From contig CAZJYI010000001.1 of assembly GCA_964550025.1 (NCBI GenBank), positions 62,001-126,000 of the forward strand: a DNA stretch of 64,000 bases, read 5' to 3'. Position 1 is the first letter of the stretch. Each line of letters starts with the position of its first letter. Both the position numbers and the translations under genes were made by a program. The DNA is from CAZJYI01 sp964550025. GTDB lineage: Bacteria > Verrucomicrobiota > Kiritimatiellia > UBA8416 > CAYOBW01. The notes beneath the pieces are model-generated. The model saw only the letters and a program-made list of their open reading frames with translations, searched no databases and was not told the origin of the DNA. Positions 27,641 through 35,336 of this stretch are shown piece by piece.

Positions 27641-29395
27641 TCACCCGTATCCGAGGGTTTTGACGGCCACCTCTTTGCCCGTCTCGTTCAGAATGCGCAG
27701 CGTGGAGCAGATCCACTTCTTCTTCGTCCCGTTCCGGAAGCGCGTGTAGACTTCCCCGAACGCACCAGTGATTTCGCGCGTCAGTGCCACCTCGTCTCCG
27801 CGCTTGATCCTCGGCGTCCTCTCGTCCTCGGGGAGATCCTTGGAACGAACGTGCAAGGCGAGCTGCCCCAGTTTCACGTGGAACGCTGCATTGGACGAAA
27901 CCTCGAACTCTCCTCCCCGGCAGTCGCTCTCCAGCGTGTCACCCGCCTCATTCTTGTAGCTGAAACGGGTGCGCCCGATACCGTAAGTCCAGGCCGGCAG
28001 CTTGTGAGGCCCGCGCCTGGTCATGTCGAACCGGAACTTGATGTCGCTACGATCGGACTTCCAGACGAGCAGCTCGCCCGAGGTGGCAACAACGGTTTCC
28101 GGACCGCCGAGCGAGATCCGGAGGGAACCCCACTTCTCCGTGTCGCGGGTGAGTACCATGCGGCCGGCCGCCGCGTCCTTGTCATCGGCCTCCAGAGCCC
28201 CCATGCCGAAGAGGTTCACGCCTTCGATCTGAGCCAGCTTCTGCAATGTGCTTGTCGGGACGAAACGCGTAGAGCCGAAGCCCATCACCTCGTCAAGGAT
28301 CCGGATCGGCCCTTCCTCGGAGAAGAAGGCGTATCCGTCTTCGCCAAAGTCGGAGAAGGAACCGTTCAGGTTCCTGTCGAACAGGATCAACCGGTACGCC
28401 TTCTTCCCCAGTGCGATGGGCCCTTCCCATACGCCGCCGGGACACCACGCGGGCGCGTCCCGGCCCCTGGCGTACAGGAAGGCCCGGTACGGCCGGCGCT
28501 TGCCGTCCGGGAAATCGGCCGTGAAAGTCGGTACGACAAAACGCGCTTCGTGGTACTCGGGCGCGATCGTCTCGCGTTCGGAGACCTCGCCGTCGGCATC
28601 GATGTCGAAGAAGAGCGTGTCCGCCACGCCCTCCGCGACCGTCACGACGGTCCACTGCGTCTGGTCTTTGACGCGGACCTGGCTGTGCAGTGCGATCTTG
28701 CCGTCGGTCTTCACCGATTGCACAAAGGCGTCGTCCGGAGCGTCGGGAATCGTCTCGTCGCGGGGAAACCACATCGGCATCCGACGATCGTATTCGTTGC
28801 CCAGCGACAGCAGATAGGACCAGGACAGAGCAGGATTCTCATCCCCGGCCCATGTTCGCTTGGCGTCGAGGAAGAAGCTCAAGGCATGATCGGTCCAGCC
28901 CTTGCGTTTCCGTTGGAACTTGGGAACGGCAAAACGCGTGGTTGTATCCGTCGGCGTGATCTTCTCATGGTCGCCGAGCTTTCCGTCACGGTTCAGATCG
29001 ATGTAGAGCGCGATGGCCCGCTTCCGCGTGTACTCCACGGCACACCACCGCTCTGCGCCGGGCAATGAGCTCTGCCAATAGAGCGCGTTTCCGCTCTCAA
29101 GCCCGAGGCTGCGCGTGAATGCATCAGGTGGATCCGCAACGGCTTCTGCCGCGTTGGTGGTCGTTCGGGTCCGGAAATCCGGCACCATGAGGGGATAGAC
29201 TTCCCATTCGCTGTCGGCATCCAATGCACGGAACTTCATATCCACCGCCATCCTGTCCGGCAACTCCAGGATGTGGGGAACCTCGTAGCTCGCACGCTTG
29301 GGATCCGGCATGTACAGGGCATATCCCTGCAACGCAGTGAGAAAGCCAAGGACAAAAGCAAATAGGGCAAACGCGACGTAGCGTCGGTTGAACAT
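27641..29395 (-). CDS. Secreted hypothetical protein with EF-like DxNxDG loops, prematurely stopped
   Basis: ATG 29395 follows GGAGGG at good spacing and starts a signal peptide (MFNRRYVAFALFAFVLGF, then LTALQGYA); the larger frame upstream of it is a chance fusion with a decayed copy. The protein is 584 residues. Three calcium-loop-like segments are visible: DLNRDGKLGDHEKI, DIDADGEVSERETI and DRNLNGSFSDFGED. The C-terminal part, from KFRFDMTRRGPHKLP, is beta-rich. It stops at an in-frame TGA, 44 codons before the ancestral end. I recognise no named family. The truncation removes the last strands of a domain, so the product may be unstable unless the stop is read through. Confidence 0.75.
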   Translation of the reverse strand: MFNRRYVAFALFAFVLGFLTALQGYALYMPDPKRASYEVPHILELPDRMAVDMKFRALDADSEWEVYPLMVPDFRTRTTTNAAEAVADPPDAFTRSLGLESGNALYWQSSLPGAERWCAVEYTRKRAIALYIDLNRDGKLGDHEKITPTDTTTRFAVPKFQRKRKGWTDHALSFFLDAKRTWAGDENPALSWSYLLSLGNEYDRRMPMWFPRDETIPDAPDDAFVQSVKTDGKIALHSQVRVKDQTQWTVVTVAEGVADTLFFDIDADGEVSERETIAPEYHEARFVVPTFTADFPDGKRRPYRAFLYARGRDAPAWCPGGVWEGPIALGKKAYRLILFDRNLNGSFSDFGEDGYAFFSEEGPIRILDEVMGFGSTRFVPTSTLQKLAQIEGVNLFGMGALEADDKDAAAGRMVLTRDTEKWGSLRISLGGPETVVATSGELLVWKSDRSDIKFRFDMTRRGPHKLPAWTYGIGRTRFSYKNEAGDTLESDCRGGEFEVSSNAAFHVKLGQLALHVRSKDLPEDERTPRIKRGDEVALTREITGAFGEVYTRFRNGTKKKWICSTLRILNETGKEVAVKTLGYG

Positions 29396-29520
29396 GAGAA
29401 TCCCTCCGTTAGATCCATCCAACAATGAAACGTCTCTCGTCAGCCTTTCATTTCCACTTTTTTCACCCCGTGACCTATGCGGTGGCGCCCGGGGGCGTGG
29501 CCTAGCCATTGTCCACAGAA

Positions 29521-29839
29521 CTACTCGACGAGAAGGATGTCCTTGCGGCCCTCCTCCCCGGCAATCGGTCGCCAGCGTGTCACCGGCCTTGTCCTTGTAT
29601 GTGAAGCGGGTGCGCCCGATGCCGTACTTCCAAGCCGGCAACTTGTGAAGCCCCCGCCTGGTCATGTCGAAGCGGAACTTCATGTCCAACGCGATCCTGT
29701 CCGGGAGCTCCAGGATCTCGGGGACTTCATAGCTCGCGCGCTTCGCGTCCGGCACGTACCAGGCGGGGGACTTGAGCGCGCCAGACAGCGCGATGACGCC
29801 GGCGAGGAACGGGAACACAAAACGGCGCCGTGTCAACAT
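29521..29839 (-). pseudogene. Collapsed tandem paralogue of the downstream gene
   Basis: Starting at ATG 29839 after AGAGGAG, the product begins with a signal peptide and KRASYEVPEILELPDR, nearly identical to the intact gene's KRASYEVPHILELPDR. It then jumps from ALDMKFR directly to FDMTRRGLHKLPAWKYGIG, which lies about 390 residues later in the intact copy. A second jump joins DCRGG to the terminal GRKDILLVE, with a frame change. Both junctions lie at short shared sequences (AAGTTCCG and GGGGAGG), consistent with deletions at microhomology. Only about 100 codons of an original 620 or so remain. Confidence 0.8.
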
Positions 29840-30052
29840 ATCGGCCACTCCTCTCTCCACCGGACATCGGTTAACACGTACGGCCCTTCATTTCAAGAAC
29901 GTCCGCCGCGGTGGCTTCCTTCATTTTCTTTTTCCCGGCATCCAGGATTGGAGACGGCGAATGAGATCACGCGCGATCCCGCCCTCACGCCGAAAAGCAC
30001 CTTGCGGCGACGTCGGCACTACCCTATCATTCCGCCATGGAGGAGCTTGGTC

Positions 30053-30679
30053 ATGGTACAACCCGCACGCAAGCTTGAGACGCGATACACCTGGGACGAC
30101 TACCGCCAATGGCCGGAAGGCGAACGCTGGGAGATACTGGGCGGCGAAGCGTTTGCCATGACACCGGCGCCAAGCCTTCGACACCAGGACATCGTCATGG
30201 CCCTGGGAAGTGAGCTGCGCGCGTTTCTGAAGGACCACCCCTGTCGTGTCTTCGTGTCGCCAGTGGACGTCAAGCTGTCAAGAAATGACGTGGTAGAGCC
30301 GGACATCGTCGTGGTCTGCGACAGAGAGCAGATGCGGGAAACACACATCGAAGGCGCACCGGCGCTCGTCATCGAGGTCGCCTCGCCCTCCACCGCGAAC
30401 CATGACCGCATCCGCAAGATGGATCTCTATGCCCGGTACGGTGTGGAGGAGTACTGGATCGTCACCCCGTACCCGCCTTCGGTGGAGATCTTCGTCAACA
30501 CGGGTGAGGCGTTTTGTTTCCATTCCGGTTTCGACGAGACACAGATCCTCACCAGCCCGGCATTCCCCGACCTGGAGATTGCGCTGGAGAACGTGTTCGA
30601 TTTTCCGCTCCCCCCGGAGCGCGAGGTCCAGCGCGTGAGAGAAGGACATCCGCCGTACCCGGCGGCCGCCGGAAAGTGA
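30053..30679 (+). CDS. Uma2 family endonuclease (PD-(D/E)XK, DUF820)
   Basis: ATG 30053 follows GGAGG (about 30039-30043) and gives 208 residues. The start TRYTWDDYRQWPEGERWEIL, followed by GGEAFAM, is the family signature. The nuclease-type core is seen in RNDVVEPDIVVVCD (Asp), ALVIEVASPST (Glu) and MDLYARYGVEEYWIV (the Lys position replaced by context residues typical of the family). Uma2 proteins are common and multicopy in cyanobacteria and PVC bacteria; their biological role is not established. It is followed after about 70 bases by an MNT/HEPN remnant. The frame extends upstream to 29477, but that part overlaps the decayed paralogue and has no RBS. Confidence 0.9.
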   Translation: MVQPARKLETRYTWDDYRQWPEGERWEILGGEAFAMTPAPSLRHQDIVMALGSELRAFLKDHPCRVFVSPVDVKLSRNDVVEPDIVVVCDREQMRETHIEGAPALVIEVASPSTANHDRIRKMDLYARYGVEEYWIVTPYPPSVEIFVNTGEAFCFHSGFDETQILTSPAFPDLEIALENVFDFPLPPEREVQRVREGHPPYPAAAGK

Positions 30680-30748
30680 CCGCGCGGGAAACAGGCCGAG
30701 CGGGAGACGCGTCTTGCCTGACCTGATCGGGAGATGTATGGTGGCGAC

Positions 30749-30926
30749 ATGATACAGCTCAAGGAAATCCGCGGGTACGCCGACGAAATCGCCCGAGAGT
30801 TCGCTCCCGACCGTATTGTCCTCTTCGGATCCTATGCCGACGGTTCGGCGGGAGACGACAGCGACGTGGATCTTCTGGTCATCATGTCGCACGATGGACG
30901 GAGCGTCGATCAGTCGTTGGAGATTG
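30749..30926 (+). pseudogene. Truncated MNT-domain nucleotidyltransferase (MntA-like antitoxin)
   Basis: From ATG 30749 (an alternative ATG at 30734 adds five residues) the product reads as a minimal nucleotidyltransferase: IVLFGSYADGSAGDDSDVDL contains the G-S-x10-D-x-D core. The usual length is about 100 residues, but after 59 codons (SVDQSLEI) the sequence meets the ATG of the HEPN gene directly, so the C-terminal half is missing. The frame then continues to 31129 as out-of-frame HEPN sequence. In type VII toxin-antitoxin systems MntA AMPylates the HEPN toxin. Here the enzyme core is present but the protein is broken. Confidence 0.7.
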
Positions 30927-31311
30927 ATGAACGAAATCGTCGCAGAGTGGATCGCCAAAAGCCGAAGGCGACTTCACCACAGCGTCGCGTGAATGGCGCG
31001 CACGGAAAGACCGCAACTGCGATGCCGTGTGTTTTCACGCGCAACAGTGTCTTGAGAAGTACCTCAAGGGTCTTCTCGAATCGCATGGCCTCAGCTTTGC
31101 CAAGACCCATGACCTTGCCGTGCTCCTGAAACTGTGCACGGAACTGCAGCCCCTGTGGGCAGCGTGGGAAGACGACCTCAAGATGGTGTCCCGCCATGCG
31201 GTCCTGTATCGCTATCCAGGAGAATCGGCAACCCGCGAGGATGCTCAGAAGACCGTGAAGGCCATGCGAAGATACCGTGCGGAACTGCGGTCTGCACTTG
31301 GTGTCGAATGA
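30927..31311 (+). pseudogene. HEPN-domain protein (HepT-like) with a +1 frameshift
   Basis: ATG 30927 starts MNEIVAEWIAK, then one extra A in the AAAA run at 30957-30960 throws the frame off to an early TGA. Removing one A restores AEGDFTTASREWRARKDRNC, then DAVCFHAQQCLEKYLKGLL, a textbook minimal HEPN domain of about 127 residues ending at 31311. The HEPN-type FHAQQ.LEKYLKG helix is intact. The frameshift is either genuine decay, in line with the truncated partner upstream, or a homopolymer sequencing error. If functional it would be the toxin partner of the MNT protein. Confidence 0.75.
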
Positions 31312-31319
31312 TATGTCTT

Positions 31320-34300
31320 CTACGGGCTGGAGGCGTCGGGTTGGGGTGCCTCGCACGCGGCCAGCAGCGTGCGGCGGGTGGAGACCTCGGGGTAGTCGGC
31401 GGCCAGCTTGCGGACGGCGGGGAGGCTGGCGGGATCGGCGAGCTTGACGAGCGCCTCGGCGGCCGCGTGGCGCGTGTCGATCGCGTTGTCCATGTTGCGT
31501 ATCGTGTCCAGCAACAGCGGGGCGACGCGCCGTTCCCCAATCTCTCCCAGCGCCCATGCCGCGGCTGCCCGCCAGCAGGGCGTGTATTCGAGCTGCAGGA
31601 ACAGGACGTTCGGCTCCGCCGGATCGGGTCGACCGTGCCGCGCTTCGTTGAGCTCGGGCTTAAGTGAGGCGGCCAGACTATCGACCGACCGCGGGTCGCC
31701 GAGGTTGCCCAGGGTCCGACCGAGGAAGAACAACACCCAGTGCCGTTGAGGAATCCAGCTCGGGTTGCCCATGGGGCGCTTGACGGCGTCTTCGGGTTTG
31801 GCGCGATAGCGCTCGTAGGCCGCGCGCACCCGCGGCTCATAGCGACGGTCGCGGCATAGGAACGACAACACCTGGGCGGCGCGGTTGTCGGGTGCGGGTT
31901 TTCCGGCCCAGGCGCGGTGAGTCGAACTCACGGCCTTCGTCAGGTCCGCCGGGGCGTTCGTGACGGATGTGTCGCCCAACAGCGCAAGGCAGGCCGCAAT
32001 CGTGTCGTCGCCCCGACCGCTGCGGAGGATCACCCGTCCGGCCAGCGTCTCGTACGTGTCGCTCTCGCAAAACAGCGCCCGGTCCGGATCGGTGGGTACG
32101 GACCGAATGACATGCGGGACAATGCTGCCGGTGTTCTTCGAGCCCATGGCGTCCAGCGCCGCGATGATGCGCGCGTGCAATGGCGAAGAGTGGCATGCGT
32201 ACAGCGCCGGGTGATCGCTGTACCAGCCCACGTACTTCACGTAGTCCTGCAGCCCGGCCATGGTACGGGCGAGAATCGCTTCGGCCTCAGGCGTGGCCAG
32301 CGTTCCCAACGCGTCGATCGCGGCTTCCGCCAGGTAGAGGTTGCCGGTCTCGGGCGTCGTGTGCTGCTTCAGGATGGCGTCCAGCAAGGGGATGGCCTTC
32401 GCGTCCTGCAGATGGCCGAGTGCGCGCACGGCTTCCTGCAACGTGCGCGGGTTCAAAGGCGAATCGGCGCCGTATGTGAAACGGTCCGTGCGGTTGTTCT
32501 TCACGAACTTCGGGTAGGGGCTCTTGTCCTTCTTGCCCGCAACGTACCCCCGCAGTGCCGCCTTCGCGGCCTCGCCGCCCACGTGGCCCAACGCGACAAT
32601 GGCGCGGCGTTGCGTGGCGCGGTCTTTGCTTGGTACGCGCCCGACCAGCGACTTCTCGATCGCCTCCCATGGATTGGCTGAAAACCATGCCCGCCACGCT
32701 TCGACCTGCTTGCCGCGACCGGCCGCGGGAGCGAACGGCTCGAACGGCTCCGCGTGCCCGGTGAGATTCTCGAGGGCCACGGCCGCGGCCTGCGCGACAA
32801 CGGGATCAGTGTCGCCAAGGGCGTCCAGCAGCGGGGATACGCTCTCGCGCGTTCCGCAGCTCGCAAGTGCCATAGCGGCAGCCGTCCTGACCTCTCGCGC
32901 CGAATCGCGGAGTCCAGCCGCCAGTGCCGGGGCGGCGGTTCGCGAGCGAAAGAGACCCAGGCGCTGCGCGGAAGAGATGCGTTCACCCGTCGATCCGGCC
33001 CGGAGCCGCTTTGCGAGCGACTCGATCTCCTGCCGGCCCGTGGTGAGGGGGTCGCTGCTACGCAGATGGAAGTTCATCGATGCCGTCTCGCGGAAGCGTT
33101 CGAATTGCAGGTCCATCATGCCGGTAACGCCGGAGTTGTTGCCGCGGAAGCGGTGCGCCGCGCCCTGGCCCAGCAGCTTGAGCGGCTGCGTCCGCGCGGC
33201 GGTGCCGACCATGGCCTGGTTGGGCGGTGTAGCGCCGGGGTCGTGGTGGCAGCCCACGCAGGAACGCTGTTCGTCCGGTCGCACGTAGATCCACGACATC
33301 TCGTTGAGCTCGGAGCGTCCTTCGGCATCGATGGCCTGGAGCGCCAACGGCATATCGGCCGGGACCTCGACATAGAACGACCCGTCGGGCGCCAGCGGCA
33401 CCGTCCCCAGCTCGACCGTTTCGTGGCCCGCGTGCACGATGTGCGAATGCGACGAGCGCGTGGTGAGGCCAATCGCGCCGAGAACGCGAACCGCACGCAC
33501 CTGTTCCCAGTCGGCCTTGGTCTTGCGGGTGAAGCGGGCGTTCTGGCAGTAGAGAAACCCAGTCGCGGAGGGATGCGCGGTCTTGCTTCGGTCGACAACG
33601 TCGGCGCGCACCGGCGGGCGCGGGCGAGCCCCGACAAACACGGGGGAGTGCATCGAGCCGACGTCGGATTCGTAGACGGCGACGAGCGCGTTGTCGGCCG
33701 GATCGAGGACGGCCAGCACGTCGGAGTTCATGCGCCGTCCTTCCGGACGCAGAATGGTGGCCAGCAGCCGCCCGTCGGGAAGCGGCGCCAGGTCGCCCAG
33801 GCCGCCGGGCAGACGTTGGTAGGTCGGTTCGAGCGTGCCAGGGGTGCAGATGAAATTGCCGCGGTTGGAGATGCAGGCCAATCTGCCGTCCGGGAGCGGC
33901 GCGGGGCTGCCGTAGCCGTAGCGACGCAGCCGCACACCGTAGTCCGGCCCCACAAACGCGCCGATCTCGGTCGTGCCTCCGCTGCCGTCGGGATGAATGG
34001 CATGGATCTGCGTTTCGACCTTGGCCCGGTCGAAGAAGTTGTCGGTGCGAATGAACACGATACGCCCGTCTGCCGTCACTTTGGGCTCATTGTCGAAGAT
34101 CAGCGTGAAGGTGATTGGTTCGATGTTCCTGCCGTCCGCGTCCATCACGAAGAGAGACCGTGACGGCGGGTTGTGATACTCCTCGAAGCAACCAATGCGG
34201 GTAGAGGTGAACACGATACGGCCATCAGGCAACTCCGTGGGGTCGATGTCGTGGAACGGTCCGTCGGTCAGCCGGACGGGGGTGCCGCCTTCCGCCGGCA

Positions 34301-35336
34301 TGCGGTAGATGTGGTAGAAGGACTCGCCCTCGGCAGCCATGGCGAGGTAGATCGTCCGACCGTCGTAGCTCACCGCCGGCGAACCGATGACGCCTTTGCC
34401 CACGTCGAGCAGCAGTCGCGGTTTGGCGTCGGCCCGGGCCGCATCGACCACATAGAGCTTGCGCCCGATCTTCGACGGGCAGGGCAAGTCGAACTCCGTG
34501 TAGGCGCGGCTCCAGTTGCCAACGCGAAAACAAACACCCCAAACGTCGCCGCGCAACGGGCGGTAGGCGCTGCAGTCGTCCGCCACGAAGGCGATCTTCC
34601 CGGGCCAGCGGAAACCCTCGCCCGGCTCGGTAAAGGCCACCGCGCTGGGCAACGCTCCCTGGCGGCGTCCGCCCTTGGAACCGGAGTAGGTCAGCTTGCC
34701 CCAGGGAGACATGCCCATTTTGCCCAGGGCTTTCGCGTTCTTCCAGTCTTCCTCCTCCAGGAACTCGGGGTGCGAGTAGTCCTCCCGTTTGTGCGTCTTC
34801 CTGGTGACACGCCAGGAAGCATCCGTGAGGAGCTGGAAAGGCTGTTGCCCCTCCATGTCGACGCGGAGTGCCGCAATCAGCCCCCGCATGCCGCCCAGGC
34901 AGATGCCGCGGACGCCGATCACGTTGCGTCCTTGCGCCAACTGCGCCTTGATATCGTAGCGCTCCAGCGAGCCCCAGATGTTGCCGCCGGCCCCGACGTC
35001 GAACCCGACCGACGCCCCGTTCACGTAGAGCTCGTAGCCGTTGTCGGCCGTGATCAGGATGCTCGCCGCCGAAGGCGGACGATCGAGCGTGAACACCGTG
35101 CGGAACTCGCACACGTCGGCCTTCATGTCGCCCCAGATCCAGGAGGCCGCGTCGATGGCGGGAAGGGGCGGCCGGGTTGGTTTGGGAGCCGATTGGGCGG
35201 GACCGGGTTGCCGGACGGCAGCGAGGGCCGTTGCGCAAAGGCCAACCGCGGTGAGGGCCGCCCATACGTTCGAACGTTGAACACTGAACATCGAACGTCG
35301 AACGCCGAACGTCGAACTACTCAATCGACACACCAT
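31320..35336 (-). CDS. HzsA-related cytochrome protein with N-terminal jelly-roll and C-terminal HEAT repeats
   Basis: ATG 35336 is preferred: it has AAAGGTGG upstream and overlaps the previous gene's stop by 20 bases, so the two are translationally coupled; ATG 35291 is an alternative. The product is about 1338 residues. A signal-like stretch (WAALTAVGLCATALAA) is followed by a rhamnosidase-N-like jelly roll (ASWIWGDMKAD to about base 34800). Then come TolB/beta-propeller-like strands (FVADDCSAYRP, MPAEGGTPVRLTDGPFHDID, ELPDGRIVFTS). The c-type haem motif CVGCHHDPG lies near 33240-33265. The C-terminal third (about 33000-31320) is HEAT/PBS-lyase-like repeats. Homology to the alpha subunit of anammox hydrazine synthase is a family-level statement; the same architecture is widespread in PVC bacteria with unknown reaction. 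Confidence 0.82.
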   Translation of the reverse strand: MVCRLSSSTFGVRRSMFSVQRSNVWAALTAVGLCATALAAVRQPGPAQSAPKPTRPPLPAIDAASWIWGDMKADVCEFRTVFTLDRPPSAASILITADNGYELYVNGASVGFDVGAGGNIWGSLERYDIKAQLAQGRNVIGVRGICLGGMRGLIAALRVDMEGQQPFQLLTDASWRVTRKTHKREDYSHPEFLEEEDWKNAKALGKMGMSPWGKLTYSGSKGGRRQGALPSAVAFTEPGEGFRWPGKIAFVADDCSAYRPLRGDVWGVCFRVGNWSRAYTEFDLPCPSKIGRKLYVVDAARADAKPRLLLDVGKGVIGSPAVSYDGRTIYLAMAAEGESFYHIYRMPAEGGTPVRLTDGPFHDIDPTELPDGRIVFTSTRIGCFEEYHNPPSRSLFVMDADGRNIEPITFTLIFDNEPKVTADGRIVFIRTDNFFDRAKVETQIHAIHPDGSGGTTEIGAFVGPDYGVRLRRYGYGSPAPLPDGRLACISNRGNFICTPGTLEPTYQRLPGGLGDLAPLPDGRLLATILRPEGRRMNSDVLAVLDPADNALVAVYESDVGSMHSPVFVGARPRPPVRADVVDRSKTAHPSATGFLYCQNARFTRKTKADWEQVRAVRVLGAIGLTTRSSHSHIVHAGHETVELGTVPLAPDGSFYVEVPADMPLALQAIDAEGRSELNEMSWIYVRPDEQRSCVGCHHDPGATPPNQAMVGTAARTQPLKLLGQGAAHRFRGNNSGVTGMMDLQFERFRETASMNFHLRSSDPLTTGRQEIESLAKRLRAGSTGERISSAQRLGLFRSRTAAPALAAGLRDSAREVRTAAAMALASCGTRESVSPLLDALGDTDPVVAQAAAVALENLTGHAEPFEPFAPAAGRGKQVEAWRAWFSANPWEAIEKSLVGRVPSKDRATQRRAIVALGHVGGEAAKAALRGYVAGKKDKSPYPKFVKNNRTDRFTYGADSPLNPRTLQEAVRALGHLQDAKAIPLLDAILKQHTTPETGNLYLAEAAIDALGTLATPEAEAILARTMAGLQDYVKYVGWYSDHPALYACHSSPLHARIIAALDAMGSKNTGSIVPHVIRSVPTDPDRALFCESDTYETLAGRVILRSGRGDDTIAACLALLGDTSVTNAPADLTKAVSSTHRAWAGKPAPDNRAAQVLSFLCRDRRYEPRVRAAYERYRAKPEDAVKRPMGNPSWIPQRHWVLFFLGRTLGNLGDPRSVDSLAASLKPELNEARHGRPDPAEPNVLFLQLEYTPCWRAAAAWALGEIGERRVAPLLLDTIRNMDNAIDTRHAAAEALVKLADPASLPAVRKLAADYPEVSTRRTLLAACEAPQPDASSP
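35268..35317. repeat. Tandem GAACGTC/GTTCGA short repeat inside the coding start
   Basis: About 50 bases are made of variants of a roughly 9-11 base unit (CGAACGTCGAACGCCGAACG and relatives), self-complementary through TTCGAA. They encode the SSSTFGVRRSMFSVQRSN part of the gene that starts at 35336, just before its hydrophobic signal segment. Such repeats are usually intergenic in PVC genomes, so their presence in a reading frame is unusual. Confidence 0.6.

Noticed and set aside
27608..29068. 486-residue plus-strand frame opposite the EF-loop protein gene
   Set aside because: Antisense to a gene with a signal peptide, calcium-type loops and a paralogue; no domain found.
29396..29860. A single 739-residue protein spanning 27641-29860
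   Set aside because: The N-terminal 155 residues are a decayed copy plus untranslated spacer. A second, better start with ribosome-binding site and signal peptide lies at 29395.
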